The translations under genes were made by a program, and so were the position numbers. Below, piece by piece: positions 52,613-63,084 of a DNA stretch of 64,000 bases (positions are counted from its first letter, which is position 1; each line of letters opens with the position of its first letter). The DNA comes from Aestuariispira insulae (GTDB lineage: Bacteria; Pseudomonadota; Alphaproteobacteria; UBA8366; Aestuariispiraceae). The notes under the pieces are model-generated. The model ran no database searches. It was not told the origin of the DNA and worked only from the letters and a program-made list of their open reading frames with translations. The stretch covers positions 186,001 through 250,000 of the forward strand of contig NZ_QRDW01000003.1 in assembly GCF_003385955.1 (NCBI RefSeq), in the 5' to 3' direction.

Positions 52613-52996
52613 TCATTTTAACCCACCGGGACGCCAGGCATCGCGGATATGGCGGGGCCAGGAACCGGGGGAGATGAAAACGGCATCGAAACGCAGATCC
52701 GGCGGCTTGTTGCTGAAAGACTTTTGTTGATGCCCTGCCAGCCACCATTCCAGGGCTTTTGCGATCCGCTGCCATTGACGCGGCGGGATTGCTTCCATCG
52801 CGTCGGCTATATGGGGCCTGGTTTTCACCTCCACCGCGACCAGAACGGTTCCGCGCTTGGCTAGAAGGTCTATTTCACCAACAGGTGTTTTCACCCGGCT
52901 GCCCAAAATGCGATATCCCTTCAGGCGCAGCCACCAGACCGCGCGGCGTTCGGCTTTCAAGCCTTTTTGATAGTTTCTGGCTCGCTCTGCCGGCAC
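52613..52996 (-). CDS. YraN family (UPF0102) endonuclease-like protein
   Basis: A 127-residue protein of the UPF0102 restriction-endonuclease-like fold. The predicted nuclease core GEIDLLAKRG and VAVEVKTRPH gives Glu/Asp and Glu-x-Lys residues. The start is GTG at 52996, three bases after the rsmI stop. Biological role in vivo is unclear; it may assist DNA uptake or repair. Confidence 0.92.
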   Translation of the reverse strand: MPAERARNYQKGLKAERRAVWWLRLKGYRILGSRVKTPVGEIDLLAKRGTVLVAVEVKTRPHIADAMEAIPPRQWQRIAKALEWWLAGHQQKSFSNKPPDLRFDAVFISPGSWPRHIRDAWRPGGLK

Positions 52997-52999
52997 CGA

Positions 53000-54001
53000 T
53001 CAACCATCCTTTTCGCGCGCGATTTCCAAGGCCCGGCTGTAAACCTGCTTTTTCTTCAAGCCGGTCATTTCGGCAACCTGCTGTGAAGCATCCCGGACCG
53101 AGAGGCTTTCCAAAGCCTGGTGCAGCAATTGGTCGAGATCGGCCTCACTTGATTGTGTCTCGGAGGCATCGGGCGGCCCGACCAAAATCACGATTTCACC
53201 CTTGGGCGTGTTTTCCGCCTCGTAGCTGGCGGCCAGGACATCCAATCGGTCGCGGCGAAATTCTTCATAAAGTTTGGTCAGTTCGCGTGCGACAACCGCC
53301 TGACGACCGGGCCAGAGGGTGGCCATCTGTTTCAGGCTGTCTTTCAATCTTTTGGGCGATTCAAAGAAGATCAATGTCGCTGGAATATGGCTGAATTCCT
53401 TGAGGAAAGCCTGTCTGGCCTGCTGTTTGGACGGGGGAAAACCCGCAAACAAGAAGCGGTCGCTGGGCAACCCAGCCCCGGTCAACGCGGCAATAGGGGC
53501 TGATGCGCCGGGAATGGGGTAAACCTTGTGGCCTTCGGCGGCGGCTTCGCGGACAAGCTTGAAACCGGGATCGGACACCAGCGGCGTTCCCGCATCCGTG
53601 ACCAGTGCGACAATGCCGCCGCGCGCCAGCTGTTCCATGATCCTGGGCCGGATCGCCTCGGCATTATGTTCGTGATAGACCAGCAGGGGCTGGTCAATGC
53701 CATAGGCGTTCAAGAGGCGTTTGGTGATGCGGCTGTCCTCACATGCGATAACATCCGCACGGGTCAGCACATCAAGCGCCCGGATGGTGATATCGCGCAG
53801 ATTGCCGATCGGGGTTGCTACGGGATAGAGGCCCGGTGGCACGGCCTGTGGCTTTCCGGCAACGGTGTAGCCACCAAATTCCGGCCTTGGTTTACTTGCG
53901 CCATCTTCCGCCTTAAAGTCGCCAGACTTGGGCGGTAATGTCTCTTCAGTGCCAGTATGGGCAGGAGCAGGTAACGGTGATTTCTTTTTCTTATCATTCA
54001 T
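53000..54001 (-). CDS. rsmI: 16S rRNA (cytidine1402-2'-O)-methyltransferase RsmI
   Basis: Methylates the 2'-OH of C1402 in 16S rRNA using SAM. The 333 residues have a ~57-residue Lys/Pro-rich N-terminal extension, then the tetrapyrrole-methylase-like core LYPVATPIGNLRDITIRALD, ACEDSRITKRLLNAYGI, LVTDAGTPLVSDPG and GLPSDRFLFAGFPP, ending with a helical C-terminal domain. It is divergent from the LpoA-like gene, whose possible longer start overlaps this gene's 5' end. Confidence 0.95.
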   Translation of the reverse strand: MNDKKKKSPLPAPAHTGTEETLPPKSGDFKAEDGASKPRPEFGGYTVAGKPQAVPPGLYPVATPIGNLRDITIRALDVLTRADVIACEDSRITKRLLNAYGIDQPLLVYHEHNAEAIRPRIMEQLARGGIVALVTDAGTPLVSDPGFKLVREAAAEGHKVYPIPGASAPIAALTGAGLPSDRFLFAGFPPSKQQARQAFLKEFSHIPATLIFFESPKRLKDSLKQMATLWPGRQAVVARELTKLYEEFRRDRLDVLAASYEAENTPKGEIVILVGPPDASETQSSEADLDQLLHQALESLSVRDASQQVAEMTGLKKKQVYSRALEIAREKDG

Positions 54002-54024
54002 TTATTGATGCAGCCTCTGACAGG

Positions 54025-55494
54025 ATGGCGGTGGTTTCCAGGCGGCTTGCCGTCACCGGCCTGTGCCTGGCGATGACAGCCTGTGTGATCCCGGAACTGC
54101 AATCGCCGAAGGTCAACCTACCGCCTGATGAGGATCAAGGCCAGCTTGACGCGTCCGCCCCTCCATTCTCCCCGGCGGCCGATGGCAAGCAGGCCAAGGG
54201 CACCACGGTTGATTCCGGTGCGCCGGTGCAAGGCGAAAGCCTGGAAGACCCTGATGGTTCGGATGGCCGAACGGCCACCTATGATTCCCTGGATGGCACG
54301 GGTACGCGCACGTTTCAGCTGACTCCGCCGGAAGACATTGATCTGCCGACCATCAAGGTTGCCCTGCTGCTGCCGCTGGGATCCAACGATTCCGGCCTGC
54401 GCCAGGATGCAGCGGCATTGCGGGATGCGGCTGAAATGGCTTTGTTTGACTGGCGGGATGAACGGGTCAGCCTGATGCCGCTGGACACGAAAGGCACATT
54501 TGACGGTGCGGAATCGGCGTCTGTCAGGGCGGTGGAACAAGGGGCGGATATTATTCTGGGGCCGCTGTTGCGCACATCAGTTGGCGCTGTGTCCCCCATC
54601 GCTCAGCGCGCGGATATTCCGGTTTTGAGTTTTTCCAATGACCCGTCGGTTGGAGGGAATGACGTTTATTCGCTCGGGCTGTCGCCTTTTTACGAAGTTG
54701 ACCGACTGATGGCCTATGCGGTTTCCAAAGGCCTGACCCGGATCGCCCTCCTGGCCCCCGATGATATCTATGGCAATCTGATCGTTCAGGCGGCTCAGCA
54801 GTCCTTGTCCCGGTATGGCGGCGAAATCACCCACCTTTCCTTCTATAATCCCGCGGCCACGGATTTCAGTGAACAGGTCCGCTATATCTCCAACTATGAT
54901 TCCAGGCGCGCGGCCTTGAAATCACGCGTCCGGGAATTGGAACAGCGCCAGGATGAGGTTTCCAAGGCGGCGCTCCGGCAGCTGAGCCGGAAAGAGACCT
55001 TGGGCAACGTGGCTTTCGAGGCGATCCTGATCCCGACCCTGGATGAGCTGACCCTGCGCACTTTGGCCGCGCAACTGGCGCAATATGAGGTGGATCAGCC
55101 GGCTGTCCGGTTCTTAGGCCTCTCTGTTTGGGATGAATTCCGCAACCTTTCCAGTGAACCGCCGTTGCAGGGGGCCTGGTATATTGCCCCGCCCGACAGC
55201 GGCTGGCGCCAATTCGCCACCCGTTTCCGGGATAATTACGGACGCCTGCCGCCCAGCATTGCCGCCCTGTCCTATGAGGCCATGGCGCTGACCATCCTGC
55301 TGGCCGGCAAGGAAGAGGTGGTGCGCTATCAGGGCAAGCTGACCAACCCGAAAGGTTTCCAGGGCGTGCGCGGTATTTTCCGACTGAACCGCAATGGTGA
55401 AAGCGAACGCGGCCTTGCCATCAAGCAGATCACCCGCAAAGGCATCGAGATCATGGAGCCAGCCCCGGGCAAGTTTGAGAATTATCTGAATTGA
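54025..55494 (+). CDS. penicillin-binding protein activator, LpoA-like lipoprotein
   Basis: Outer-membrane lipoprotein with a periplasmic-binding-protein type I fold, like LpoA, which activates PBP1A. From ATG 54025 it has 489 residues: signal with lipobox (LCLAMTAC, Cys20), a Pro/Asp-rich linker, then IKVALLLPLGSNDSGLRQDA, GADIILGPLLRTSVGAV and LALLAPDDIYGNLI-like receptor segments to the C-terminus. A GTG at 53977 with a strong site (AGGAGCAGGT) would give a longer signal. Present at this place near rsmI in many alphaproteobacteria. Confidence 0.87.
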   Translation: MAVVSRRLAVTGLCLAMTACVIPELQSPKVNLPPDEDQGQLDASAPPFSPAADGKQAKGTTVDSGAPVQGESLEDPDGSDGRTATYDSLDGTGTRTFQLTPPEDIDLPTIKVALLLPLGSNDSGLRQDAAALRDAAEMALFDWRDERVSLMPLDTKGTFDGAESASVRAVEQGADIILGPLLRTSVGAVSPIAQRADIPVLSFSNDPSVGGNDVYSLGLSPFYEVDRLMAYAVSKGLTRIALLAPDDIYGNLIVQAAQQSLSRYGGEITHLSFYNPAATDFSEQVRYISNYDSRRAALKSRVRELEQRQDEVSKAALRQLSRKETLGNVAFEAILIPTLDELTLRTLAAQLAQYEVDQPAVRFLGLSVWDEFRNLSSEPPLQGAWYIAPPDSGWRQFATRFRDNYGRLPPSIAALSYEAMALTILLAGKEEVVRYQGKLTNPKGFQGVRGIFRLNRNGESERGLAIKQITRKGIEIMEPAPGKFENYLN

Positions 55495-55519
55495 GCCTGT
55501 TGGACGGAAGGGGATTATC

Positions 55520-56653
55520 TCACCCAACCAGATAGCCGAGAACCGCATTCAGGCGATGGCGGCCCTCTTCTGTGACCTGTAGTTTTTCGGGTGTGAGGGT
55601 AAGAAGCTCTTCTGCGGCAAGAGCTTCGATACGACCGCTGTTTCTAAGCATGTTCCATTGCGGCACGGGCAGCCGATCCAGCGGCACCCCCTCTTTCAGG
55701 CGCAGGCCCATCAGCAGGGCTTCCTGGAATTGCTGTTCTTCGTCGATGGTTTCAAGCTCGCTCAGGGCTTCGCCCTTTTCTTCCACCAAACCCAGCCATT
55801 TTTCCGGCAGGCGCGCGCGGATTTCGGCCCGTTTCATGCCGTCCACCGTCAGGCGGCCATGGGCGCCGGGGCCGATCCCGGCATAATCCTGGTAACGCCA
55901 ATAAACCAGGTTGTGGCGGGATTCTCCGCCAGGTATCGCATGGTTGGAAACCTCATAGGCCGGCATGCCCCTCGCTTCCAAATGGCTTTGCGTTTCTTCG
56001 TAAAGCGCGGCGGACAGATCTTCATCCGGCATCTCAAACTCACCCAGCCGGTGGCGGGTATGAAAGGCGGTCCCGGGTTCGATGGTCAGCTGATAGAGGG
56101 ATAGATGATCGCCGCAAAGCTTGAGTGCCTGGTCCAGCTCATCCCGCCATTGGGCGACCGACTGTCCGGGCCGCGTGTAGATCAGATCAAAGCTGTAGCG
56201 GTCAAAAGTATCCCGGGCCAGCTCAATGGCCCCTTTCGCCTCATGGGCGGAATGCTCGCGCCCCAGGAATGTGAGCACCTGATCATCCAGCGACTGAATC
56301 CCCATGGAAAGACGGTTGACCCCGCCCCGTGCAAAGCCGCGAAACTTTTCCGCCTCGACCGAAGTCGGGTTGGCTTCCAGGGTGATCTCGATATCCTCTG
56401 CTGGTTGCCAGAGCCGCTTGGCGGTTTCAATCACGGCAGCCACCGTTTCCGGTTCCATCAGGGAAGGCGTGCCACCACCAAAGAAAATGCTGTTGAGCAT
56501 GCGCGGGCCGGTACGACTGGCGGTTTCTTCCATCTCGCGCAACAGCGCTGCGCGCCAGCGGCCGTGATCCACTTGCGCGCGCACATGGCTGTTAAAGTCG
56601 CAATAGGGGCATTTCGACTTGCAGAAGGGCCAATGGACATAAAGACCGAACAT
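55520..56653 (-). CDS. hemW: heme chaperone / radical SAM protein HemW
   Basis: A 377-residue radical SAM protein with the 4Fe-4S motif CX3CX2C (FCKSKCPYCDFNSH, Cys11, Cys15, Cys18) at the start. FGGGTPSLMEPETV and GVNRLSMGIQSLDDQVLT match HemN/HemW. HemW-type members carry heme for delivery to heme proteins rather than acting as coproporphyrinogen oxidase. It lies immediately downstream of rdgB. Confidence 0.94.
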   Translation of the reverse strand: MFGLYVHWPFCKSKCPYCDFNSHVRAQVDHGRWRAALLREMEETASRTGPRMLNSIFFGGGTPSLMEPETVAAVIETAKRLWQPAEDIEITLEANPTSVEAEKFRGFARGGVNRLSMGIQSLDDQVLTFLGREHSAHEAKGAIELARDTFDRYSFDLIYTRPGQSVAQWRDELDQALKLCGDHLSLYQLTIEPGTAFHTRHRLGEFEMPDEDLSAALYEETQSHLEARGMPAYEVSNHAIPGGESRHNLVYWRYQDYAGIGPGAHGRLTVDGMKRAEIRARLPEKWLGLVEEKGEALSELETIDEEQQFQEALLMGLRLKEGVPLDRLPVPQWNMLRNSGRIEALAAEELLTLTPEKLQVTEEGRHRLNAVLGYLVG

Positions 56654-56670
56654 GATGCCGGATTATAGGC

Positions 56671-57270
56671 TCAGAAACAGCGTTCTACGAGCTGTTTGAA
56701 TGCGTCAGCCCGATGGCTCATCTCATGTTTTTTTGCCGGCTCCATTTCGGCAAAGCTGATCTCATGGCCTTTGGGCTGGAAGATCGGGTCGTAGCCAAAG
56801 CCCTTTTCCCCGCGCTGCGGCCAGGTGATGTCGCCCTCGACCGTACCTTCAAACACTTCAACATGGCCATCGGGCCAGGCCAATGCCAGCGCACAGACGA
56901 ATTTGGCCGACCGGTCCGGATTGTCACCAAGCTCACTATGAACCCGTTCCATGGCCATGTTGAAATCACGCGGGTTTCCAGCCCATCTTGCGGAATAGAT
57001 GCCCGGTGCCCCGCCCAACGCGGTAACGCTAAGCCCGGAATCATCGGCCAGGGCCGGCAGGTCGGTTGCCTCGGCGGAAACCTTCGCCTTCAAAATGGCA
57101 TTGTCGATAAAGGTCAGGCCGGTTTCTTCCGGCTCTTCAACCCCCATGTCGCCGGCGGACATCACCTCGACCCCGAACGGGGCCAACAATTCGCCAATCT
57201 CGCGGATCTTGCCGGCATTATGGCTGGCGATGATCAGCTTTTTGCCGTCGAATGTGCGATGGTCAGCCAT
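56671..57270 (-). CDS. rdgB: non-canonical purine NTP pyrophosphatase RdgB
   Basis: House-cleaning enzyme removing dITP/XTP from the nucleotide pool. The 199 residues include the nucleotide-binding [45 protein letters not shown] and the [12 protein letters not shown] motif. Separated from rph by 4 bases, so cotranscribed. Confidence 0.96.
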   Translation of the reverse strand: MADHRTFDGKKLIIASHNAGKIREIGELLAPFGVEVMSAGDMGVEEPEETGLTFIDNAILKAKVSAEATDLPALADDSGLSVTALGGAPGIYSARWAGNPRDFNMAMERVHSELGDNPDRSAKFVCALALAWPDGHVEVFEGTVEGDITWPQRGEKGFGYDPIFQPKGHEISFAEMEPAKKHEMSHRADAFKQLVERCF

Positions 57271-57274
57271 GATT

Positions 57275-57985
57275 TCAGGCTCCTAGGGCCTGGCGCTGGA
57301 TGCGCACCAACTCGGAAACACCTTTCATGGCCAGGCCCATCAGTTCCATGAACTGATCCTGGCTGAACGGCTCCTCTTCCGCGGTGCCCTGGATCTCGAC
57401 AATGCCGTTGCGCCCGGTCAGCACGAAATTGCTGTCGGCCTGAGCGTTGGAATCCTCGTCATAATCCAGATCCAGCACCGCATTGCCTTCATAAAGGCCA
57501 CAGGAAATGGCCGCCACATAGTCGGTCAGCGGGATGGTGTCGATCACGCCCAGCTTCTGCATATGCTGGAAGGCCAGGTGGAGTGCAACAAAGCCGCCGG
57601 TGATGGCGGCGGTCCGGGTGCCACCGTCGGCCTGGATGACGTCGCAATCAACGCGGATCTGGCGTTCGCCGAACCCTTCCATATTGGTCACTGCGCGCAA
57701 ACTCCTGCCGATCAGACGCTGGATTTCCAAGGTGCGGCCGGAACCGGCGTTTTTCTTGCGGTCCATGCGGCTGTGGGTAGAGCGTGGCAGCATGCCATAT
57801 TCCGCCGTGACCCACCCCTTGCCGGAATTGCGCAGGAAGGGCGGCACGTTATCTTCGACCGTTGCGGTGCATAGAACATGGGTGTTGCCAAACTTGATCA
57901 GGCAGCTGCCTTCCGCATAGCGGCTGACCTCAGTTTCGATGGAAACGGCACGCAATTCGTCGACTTTGCGGTTGCTGGGGCGCAT
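57275..57985 (-). CDS. rph: ribonuclease PH
   Basis: Phosphorolytic 3'-5' exoribonuclease that trims tRNA 3' ends. The 236 residues include [20 protein letters not shown], the phosphate-binding GRSLRAVTN, and [18 protein letters not shown]. Divergent from hrcA, the standard alphaproteobacterial arrangement. Confidence 0.97.
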   Translation of the reverse strand: MRPSNRKVDELRAVSIETEVSRYAEGSCLIKFGNTHVLCTATVEDNVPPFLRNSGKGWVTAEYGMLPRSTHSRMDRKKNAGSGRTLEIQRLIGRSLRAVTNMEGFGERQIRVDCDVIQADGGTRTAAITGGFVALHLAFQHMQKLGVIDTIPLTDYVAAISCGLYEGNAVLDLDYDEDSNAQADSNFVLTGRNGIVEIQGTAEEEPFSQDQFMELMGLAMKGVSELVRIQRQALGA

Positions 57986-58097
57986 GGGGGAATTCTCCGG
58001 GGCAGGTTGAGCTTGTTTTTCTTCGCGGAACCTAGCGGCCCCATGCGGAAAGGTCCAGTATCATTCGGTGCCGCGCCGATCCCGGCGGGTCCGGCAA

Positions 58098-58126
58098 TTG
58101 ACGAGGGCCCAATCGCCTCCTAAATA
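58098..58126 (+). promoter_or_regulatory. sigma-70-like promoter of hrcA-grpE
   Basis: TTGACG (58098-58103) and TAAATA (58121-58126) are separated by exactly 17 bases, ~35 bases before the hrcA ATG. No CIRCE operator (TTAGCACTC-N9-GAGTGCTAA) is visible in the rph-hrcA spacer. Confidence 0.7.
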
Positions 58127-58160
58127 ATGAGGGCTCTGACTGTTTGGAAATGGATGACGC

Positions 58161-59201
58161 ATGCTGACCGAACTGAATGACCGTTCCCGCGAGATCCTGC
58201 GCCTGGTGGTGGAGGCTTTTGTGGATACCGGTGCCCCGGTGGGGTCGCGCACGCTTTCACGCCAATTGTCGGAAGGCGTCAGCCCCGCCACCATCCGCAA
58301 TGTTTTGGCCGACCTGGAAGAGTTGGGCCTGCTATACGCGCCCCATGTCTCGGCGGGCCGTCTGCCGACCGATGCGGGCCTGCGGCTGTTTGTCGACGGA
58401 TTGCTGGAGGTGGGCAATCTCAGCCAGGATGAGCAGGAAATGATCCGGGCGCAATGCACAGGCAACGGCCGCTCCATCGACAAGGTGCTGGAAGAGGCTT
58501 CCACCATGATGTCAGGTTTAAGTCGCTGTGCCGGTCTGGTGATGGCGCCGAAGACGGAATCCAAGCTCAAACATATCGAATTTGTCAGCCTGGGCCCGGG
58601 CCGTGCCCTGGTGGTGATGGTGACCGAGGAAGGCTTGGTGGAAAACCGGGTGGTTGATCTGCCGCCGGGTGTTTCACCTTCAATCCTGGTGGAGGCGGGA
58701 AATTTCCTGGCGGCCAAACTGGTCGGGCGCAGCCTGGGGGATGCCCGTGACGAGATTTCCAAGGAAATCGAAGCCAATCGTCAGGCCATCGATGCTCTTT
58801 CCGCCAAGGTGGTCGAAGCCGGGCTTGCCACCTGGTCGGATTCCTCCGGAAATGGGGTTTTGATTGTGCGCGGTCAGGCGAATTTGTTGAATGATGTTTC
58901 CGGCAAGGCAGATCTTGAAAATATCCGTGCCCTTTTTAATGCCCTGGAAACAAAAGAAAACCTGATGCGCCTTCTGGATTTGACCCAGGGCGCGGATGGG
59001 GTGCAGATTTTTGTCGGGGCGGAAAATGACCTGTTTTCCCTGACCGGCTGTTCCCTGATTATATCGCCCTACAAGAACAGCAAACAGCAGATTGTCGGTG
59101 CAATCGGGGTTGTCGGACCGACCCGAATGAATTATGCCCGGATCATCCCGATGGTGGACTACACCGCCGAATTGGTGGGCAAGTTGTTACGCCAGGAATA
59201 A
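58161..59201 (+). CDS. hrcA: heat-inducible transcription repressor HrcA
   Basis: DNA-binding repressor of CIRCE-controlled chaperone genes such as groESL. The 346 residues start MLTELNDRSREILRLVVEAF, then the winged helix TGAPVGSRTLSRQLSEGVSP and the GAF-like domain with a C-terminal domain (ISPYKNSKQQIVGAIGVVGP). The grpE gene follows after 10 bases. HrcA must coexist here with RpoH control suggested at dnaK. Confidence 0.96.
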   Translation: MLTELNDRSREILRLVVEAFVDTGAPVGSRTLSRQLSEGVSPATIRNVLADLEELGLLYAPHVSAGRLPTDAGLRLFVDGLLEVGNLSQDEQEMIRAQCTGNGRSIDKVLEEASTMMSGLSRCAGLVMAPKTESKLKHIEFVSLGPGRALVVMVTEEGLVENRVVDLPPGVSPSILVEAGNFLAAKLVGRSLGDARDEISKEIEANRQAIDALSAKVVEAGLATWSDSSGNGVLIVRGQANLLNDVSGKADLENIRALFNALETKENLMRLLDLTQGADGVQIFVGAENDLFSLTGCSLIISPYKNSKQQIVGAIGVVGPTRMNYARIIPMVDYTAELVGKLLRQE

Positions 59202-59211
59202 GGAATGTGAG

Positions 59212-59865
59212 ATGAGTGAAGAAAATAGCAACGGCAACGAGCCGGAAATGAACGAAACACCGGAAAATGAAGCGCCCGAGACTGAGGCTGCTGACGGTGC
59301 GGAAGGGGCGGAGGACGCGGCGGCTGCCGCTGCCGCTGCCGCTGGCGCGGAAGACCCGCTGGCCAAGCTGCAGGCGGAAAATGCCGAACTGAAAGACCGT
59401 CTGATGCGGGCATTGGCGGAAGTTGAAAATGTGCGTCGCCGTGCGGACAAGGAACGCCAGGACCAATCCAAATTCGGGGTCAGCCCGCTGGCCAAGGAAT
59501 TGATGCCAGTGGTTGATAACCTGGGCCGGGCGCTTGAACATGTGCCGGATGCCCTGAAATCGGATGATGACGCGGTCAAAAACTTCCTGATGGGTATTGA
59601 AATGACCGAAAAACAGCTGGTGGATGCCTTTGACCGCTGCCAGATCAAAAAGGTCGACCCATTGGGCGAGAAATTTGACTATAAACTGCATCAGGCCATG
59701 AGTGAGGCCACGGGGACCGAACATGCGCCGGGTACGGTTGTGCAGGTTCTGCAGTCGGGTTATGTGCTTCATGACCGGTTGCTGCGCCCGGCCATGGTGA
59801 TTGTCGCAAAGGGCGAGCCGGAAGCACCGAGCGGCGATACCGCACCGGTGGATACCACCGCCTAA
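59212..59865 (+). CDS. grpE: nucleotide exchange factor GrpE
   Basis: Releases ADP from DnaK. The 217 residues from ATG 59212 have an acidic N-terminal tail with an eight-alanine run (low complexity, about 40-48), a long coiled coil (AELKDRLMRALAEVENVRRR) and the beta domain HQAMSEATGTEHAPGTVVQV. A terminator follows at 59894. Confidence 0.96.
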   Translation: MSEENSNGNEPEMNETPENEAPETEAADGAEGAEDAAAAAAAAAGAEDPLAKLQAENAELKDRLMRALAEVENVRRRADKERQDQSKFGVSPLAKELMPVVDNLGRALEHVPDALKSDDDAVKNFLMGIEMTEKQLVDAFDRCQIKKVDPLGEKFDYKLHQAMSEATGTEHAPGTVVQVLQSGYVLHDRLLRPAMVIVAKGEPEAPSGDTAPVDTTA

Positions 59866-59893
59866 GCCGTTCGATATACAAAATTACTGCGTT

Positions 59894-59922
59894 AAGGCCG
59901 CTCCATATGGGCGGCCTTTTCT
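59894..59922 (+). terminator. terminator of hrcA-grpE
   Basis: Perfect 8-bp stem AAGGCCGC (59894-59901) and GCGGCCTT (59911-59918), 9-base loop, followed by TTCTATTT on the plus strand. It also faces the convergent GH114-like gene. Confidence 0.8.
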
Positions 59923-60706
59923 ATTTGAGCAGGCAGGGCCGCCACCAGGCGTCCAGCGCATGTTTCTTGATCAAACCGCTCAGGCCAAGCCGGTCGGCAT
60001 GGGCGCAGAATTGGTCTGCGTTGATCGCCTGATCCTCATATTCCGTGGCGAAAACCGCTTTGCCGGATTGCAGGAAAGGCTGCATGTCGCCGCACCAACT
60101 TTCCGCAAAACATTCTTCGGTCAGAGCCCAGTCAAACTGGTCGGCAAGCTCGGCCGCGAGATCCGGCGTGTTTTTCAAGCCGATGGAGAGGCCGCGCTTA
60201 TGGGCCTCTTGGGCGAGCCAGCGGTTATAACGCAGCTGATCATCCCGGCTGATGGCAAAGCCGGTGCCGTTTTGGTAGGCGTCCATATTATCGGGTTCGA
60301 TCGCGTCAAACCCCTTGTCCCGGCAAAGGTCGAACCTGGCCCGTATGATCGGGGCTAGTTGGTCTATCTGGCGGATATCCAGCCAGCGTTCCCCTTCCCA
60401 GCCGTCAAAATCGTGCCCCAGAATATCTTTCGGGAAAGCATGGCGGTCCGGACGCCAATTCTCCCAGGCACCGACATTGATGTAACAGATGGTCCGAATA
60501 CCGCGTGCTTTTAGTTGGGTTACCGTTTTGGCATCCGTATCGAACAGATCCAGATCAATCACATCCAGGGTGCGGTCCAGTTTGATCGGTTCGCTCAACT
60601 GCCAGTCCCAGCGCAACTGGCCGCTGGGTTGCCAGGGGCTCTCGGCCCAAACAGCGCTGGAGGTCAGGCAAGTGGCCAGCAAGAGGAAACGGAAAAGACA
60701 TACCAT
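59921..60706 (-). CDS. secreted GH114-like (TM1410-type) glycosidase
   Basis: A 261-residue exported protein: signal peptide FRFLLLATCLTSSAVWA, then a TIM-barrel-like domain with TICYINVGAWENWRPDR, GFDAIEPDNMDAY and SIGLKNTPDL, as in the GH114 / TM1410 family, some members of which are endo-alpha-1,4-polygalactosaminidases. Acid residues in IEPDN are candidate catalysts. Substrate is not certain. Confidence 0.88.
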   Translation of the reverse strand: MVCLFRFLLLATCLTSSAVWAESPWQPSGQLRWDWQLSEPIKLDRTLDVIDLDLFDTDAKTVTQLKARGIRTICYINVGAWENWRPDRHAFPKDILGHDFDGWEGERWLDIRQIDQLAPIIRARFDLCRDKGFDAIEPDNMDAYQNGTGFAISRDDQLRYNRWLAQEAHKRGLSIGLKNTPDLAAELADQFDWALTEECFAESWCGDMQPFLQSGKAVFATEYEDQAINADQFCAHADRLGLSGLIKKHALDAWWRPCLLK

Positions 60707-60992
60707 GATGTGATCGATGCAGCCTTTGAAATTGCGGTAATTCCGCTGCTAAGCATATCATCAATCTGAAATCCTTGAAACTTTAACAGATTTTAAATCT
60801 GCCTGGCGTATTTTCCGGCGCATATCATCGTAAGCGAATGATTGCGTGTTTGCCATATTCTTGACCATACGGTCAGTAACTGGTTTCATGCAGTCCGGCG
60901 CATATGACATGTCTGCTGTCACGCTTTCCGGGGGCTTGGAGGGTTGGAGAAGACGGCTTGTACAGGACTTTTCTTTGAAGGAACCCCGACGC
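60707..60992. other. intergenic region before the second chemoreceptor
   Basis: 286 bases between divergent genes. Holds a palindrome CAGATTT-T-AAATCTG (60787-60801) of unknown role. The plus-strand frame is open from 60846, but this upstream extension lacks a signal or membrane pattern, and the better start is at 60993. Confidence 0.45.
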
Positions 60993-63056
60993 GTGTTTGG
61001 CACTCTCAAAAATCTCTCGATCCGGACCAATATCCTGGGGGCGACCGTTGGCGCCCTTGTGATTGTCGTTATCACCGGTTTGGTTGGCACAATTGCGGTC
61101 ACCGGTTTGAATGAAGCTGTTGAGCGGTTTACCCAGCGGGTCAATCCCAAGGTTGAGGCCGTGGTGGCCGTGGAACGGCGTGTTGTCGCGGCGGCTGCGG
61201 CCACAGAGGCCTTCATCCTGGATCCGCAGGAAGAATTGAAGGCCCGGGCTGACAAGGATATCCGCGCAATCGCCGAGGCGCTGGATTCGGCGGCCCGCGC
61301 GGCGGAAGCGGATGAAGACAAAACCCTTGCCGCCGACATTGAAACCACCCGCGGCCAGGTTGCAAGCCTGTCTGAGAAAGCGGCGCAGGCTTTCGGCCTG
61401 ATTGCCCGGGATGCAGAATTGCAGCAAGAGACCCTGGCGCTTGGCAACAAGGTGCTGTTCGAAGCCCAGAAATATCCGAAAGCGGTTATGGATGCGCTGA
61501 ATAATGCGGCCATGATGGACGATCTGGATGCATTGTTTGACTTGAATTCGGAAATGGCAGTGATGCTGGAGGTGGACCGCCAGGCGGCTCATCTGCGCCG
61601 GTTGGAGAGCGCCTATTTGGTGTCGCGTAAGGAGGAGGACCGGCTGAGCCTGGATGCGAAGGTCAAGGAATATGTCAACCTTCTCGGGCGCTTGGAAAAC
61701 AGCATCGATGATGCTGCCCGGACCAAGATGATTGAGGATACCGCCAAGGCGCTGGCGGAGTATCAGGCCCTGCTGGATCAGTTGGTGGCCAATAATGAAC
61801 AGTTGCAGGCGACCAAACAGGAACTGACCGCGTTGGCCTCCCAGGCGGTGGACAATATGAAGGCAGCGGTGGCTAAGGTGACCCAGGGCGCTGCCCTTTA
61901 TGGCCAGGCCTCTGTTGAAGAGGGCCATGCCAACCTGCTGATCATGGGGGCTGTGATCCTGGCGGCCATCATCCTGATGATCGGTCTTGGCTTTGTGAAT
62001 GCCAATGTGCTCTCCACCCCGGTCCAAAAAATGACCCGGACCATGACCCGGCTGGCCGAAGGGGATCTGGAAGCGGAGATCCCGGCGACGGAATATAAAA
62101 ATGAAATTGGCGATATGGCCAAGGCGGTGGAGGTCTTCAAACGCAATGGTCGGGAGCAGGCAGACATGCGCGCCAAGGAAGCCCGACAGATCGAGGAGCG
62201 TGAAGCCCGGCAGAAAAAATTGGAAGATCTCACCAATCGGTTTGATGCGGCGGTGACCGGGGTTCTCTCGACCGTAACCGGGGCGATCGGCCAGATGAAT
62301 GAGGCCAGCACCGCCATGAGCCAGAATGCCAAAACCACCATGGAACGCAGCTCAACCGTGTCCACGGCCACCCAGGAAGCCAGCGGCAATGTGCAGACCG
62401 TGGTTGCGGCGACAACCGAGCTATCCGCCTCGATCCAGGAAATCTCCCGCCAGATCAATCATGCGGCTTCTGCGGCGCAAGACGCGGTGCGCACGGCCTC
62501 CAGCACCAATGACAAGATCGAAAGCCTGGCGGTGAAAGCCCAGAGCATCGGCGAAGTGGTGTCCCTGATCAACGATATTGCGGAACAGACCAATCTGCTG
62601 GCCTTGAACGCTACCATCGAGGCGGCCCGGGCCGGTGACGCGGGCAAGGGATTTGCCGTCGTTGCCAATGAGGTCAAAAGCCTGGCCAACCAAACCGCCC
62701 AAGCTACTGAACAGATCACCCGCCAGATCAGCGGCATTCAGTCGGAAACCGATGGGTCGGTGATGGCGATCCGCGAAATTGTCGCCGGTGTGCGCGGGAT
62801 CGAGGAATTAACCACCACGATCGCGGCGGCGGTCGAGCAGCAGGATGCTGCGACATCTGAAATCAGCCGTAATATCGAAGAAGCGGCCATGGGAACGGAT
62901 AATGTGGCCTCCAATATCCGGGATGTGGCGTCCGCGGCTGAGGAAACCGGCTCCATGGCGTCGAACATCCAGTCTGACAGCGATAATCTGAAACGCGAGA
63001 GTGAGCGGTTACGCGGTGAGGTGGAGAGCTTCCTGGGCAATGTCCGGGGGCTATAG
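60993..63056 (+). CDS. methyl-accepting chemotaxis protein, membrane-bound
   Basis: A 687-residue chemoreceptor. Start GTG at 60993 after AAGGA (10 bases); an ATG 49 codons upstream is less likely. Domains: TM1 (~12-37), a long helical periplasmic domain with many Glu/Lys (~38-355), TM2 ([20 protein letters not shown]), HAMP (SASAD-like, [20 protein letters not shown]) and the MCP signalling coil with tip [20 protein letters not shown]. Ligand unknown; the extended sensor resembles helical-bundle (HBM-like) domains. Confidence 0.94.
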   Translation: MFGTLKNLSIRTNILGATVGALVIVVITGLVGTIAVTGLNEAVERFTQRVNPKVEAVVAVERRVVAAAAATEAFILDPQEELKARADKDIRAIAEALDSAARAAEADEDKTLAADIETTRGQVASLSEKAAQAFGLIARDAELQQETLALGNKVLFEAQKYPKAVMDALNNAAMMDDLDALFDLNSEMAVMLEVDRQAAHLRRLESAYLVSRKEEDRLSLDAKVKEYVNLLGRLENSIDDAARTKMIEDTAKALAEYQALLDQLVANNEQLQATKQELTALASQAVDNMKAAVAKVTQGAALYGQASVEEGHANLLIMGAVILAAIILMIGLGFVNANVLSTPVQKMTRTMTRLAEGDLEAEIPATEYKNEIGDMAKAVEVFKRNGREQADMRAKEARQIEEREARQKKLEDLTNRFDAAVTGVLSTVTGAIGQMNEASTAMSQNAKTTMERSSTVSTATQEASGNVQTVVAATTELSASIQEISRQINHAASAAQDAVRTASSTNDKIESLAVKAQSIGEVVSLINDIAEQTNLLALNATIEAARAGDAGKGFAVVANEVKSLANQTAQATEQITRQISGIQSETDGSVMAIREIVAGVRGIEELTTTIAAAVEQQDAATSEISRNIEEAAMGTDNVASNIRDVASAAEETGSMASNIQSDSDNLKRESERLRGEVESFLGNVRGL

Positions 63057-63084
63057 CGACCGGTTGCTCGCGCATTCTCAGGCT

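Noticed and set aside
57986-58160. CIRCE operator upstream of hrcA
   Set aside because: No TTAGCACTC-type dyad was found between rph and hrcA; only a sigma-70-like promoter is visible.
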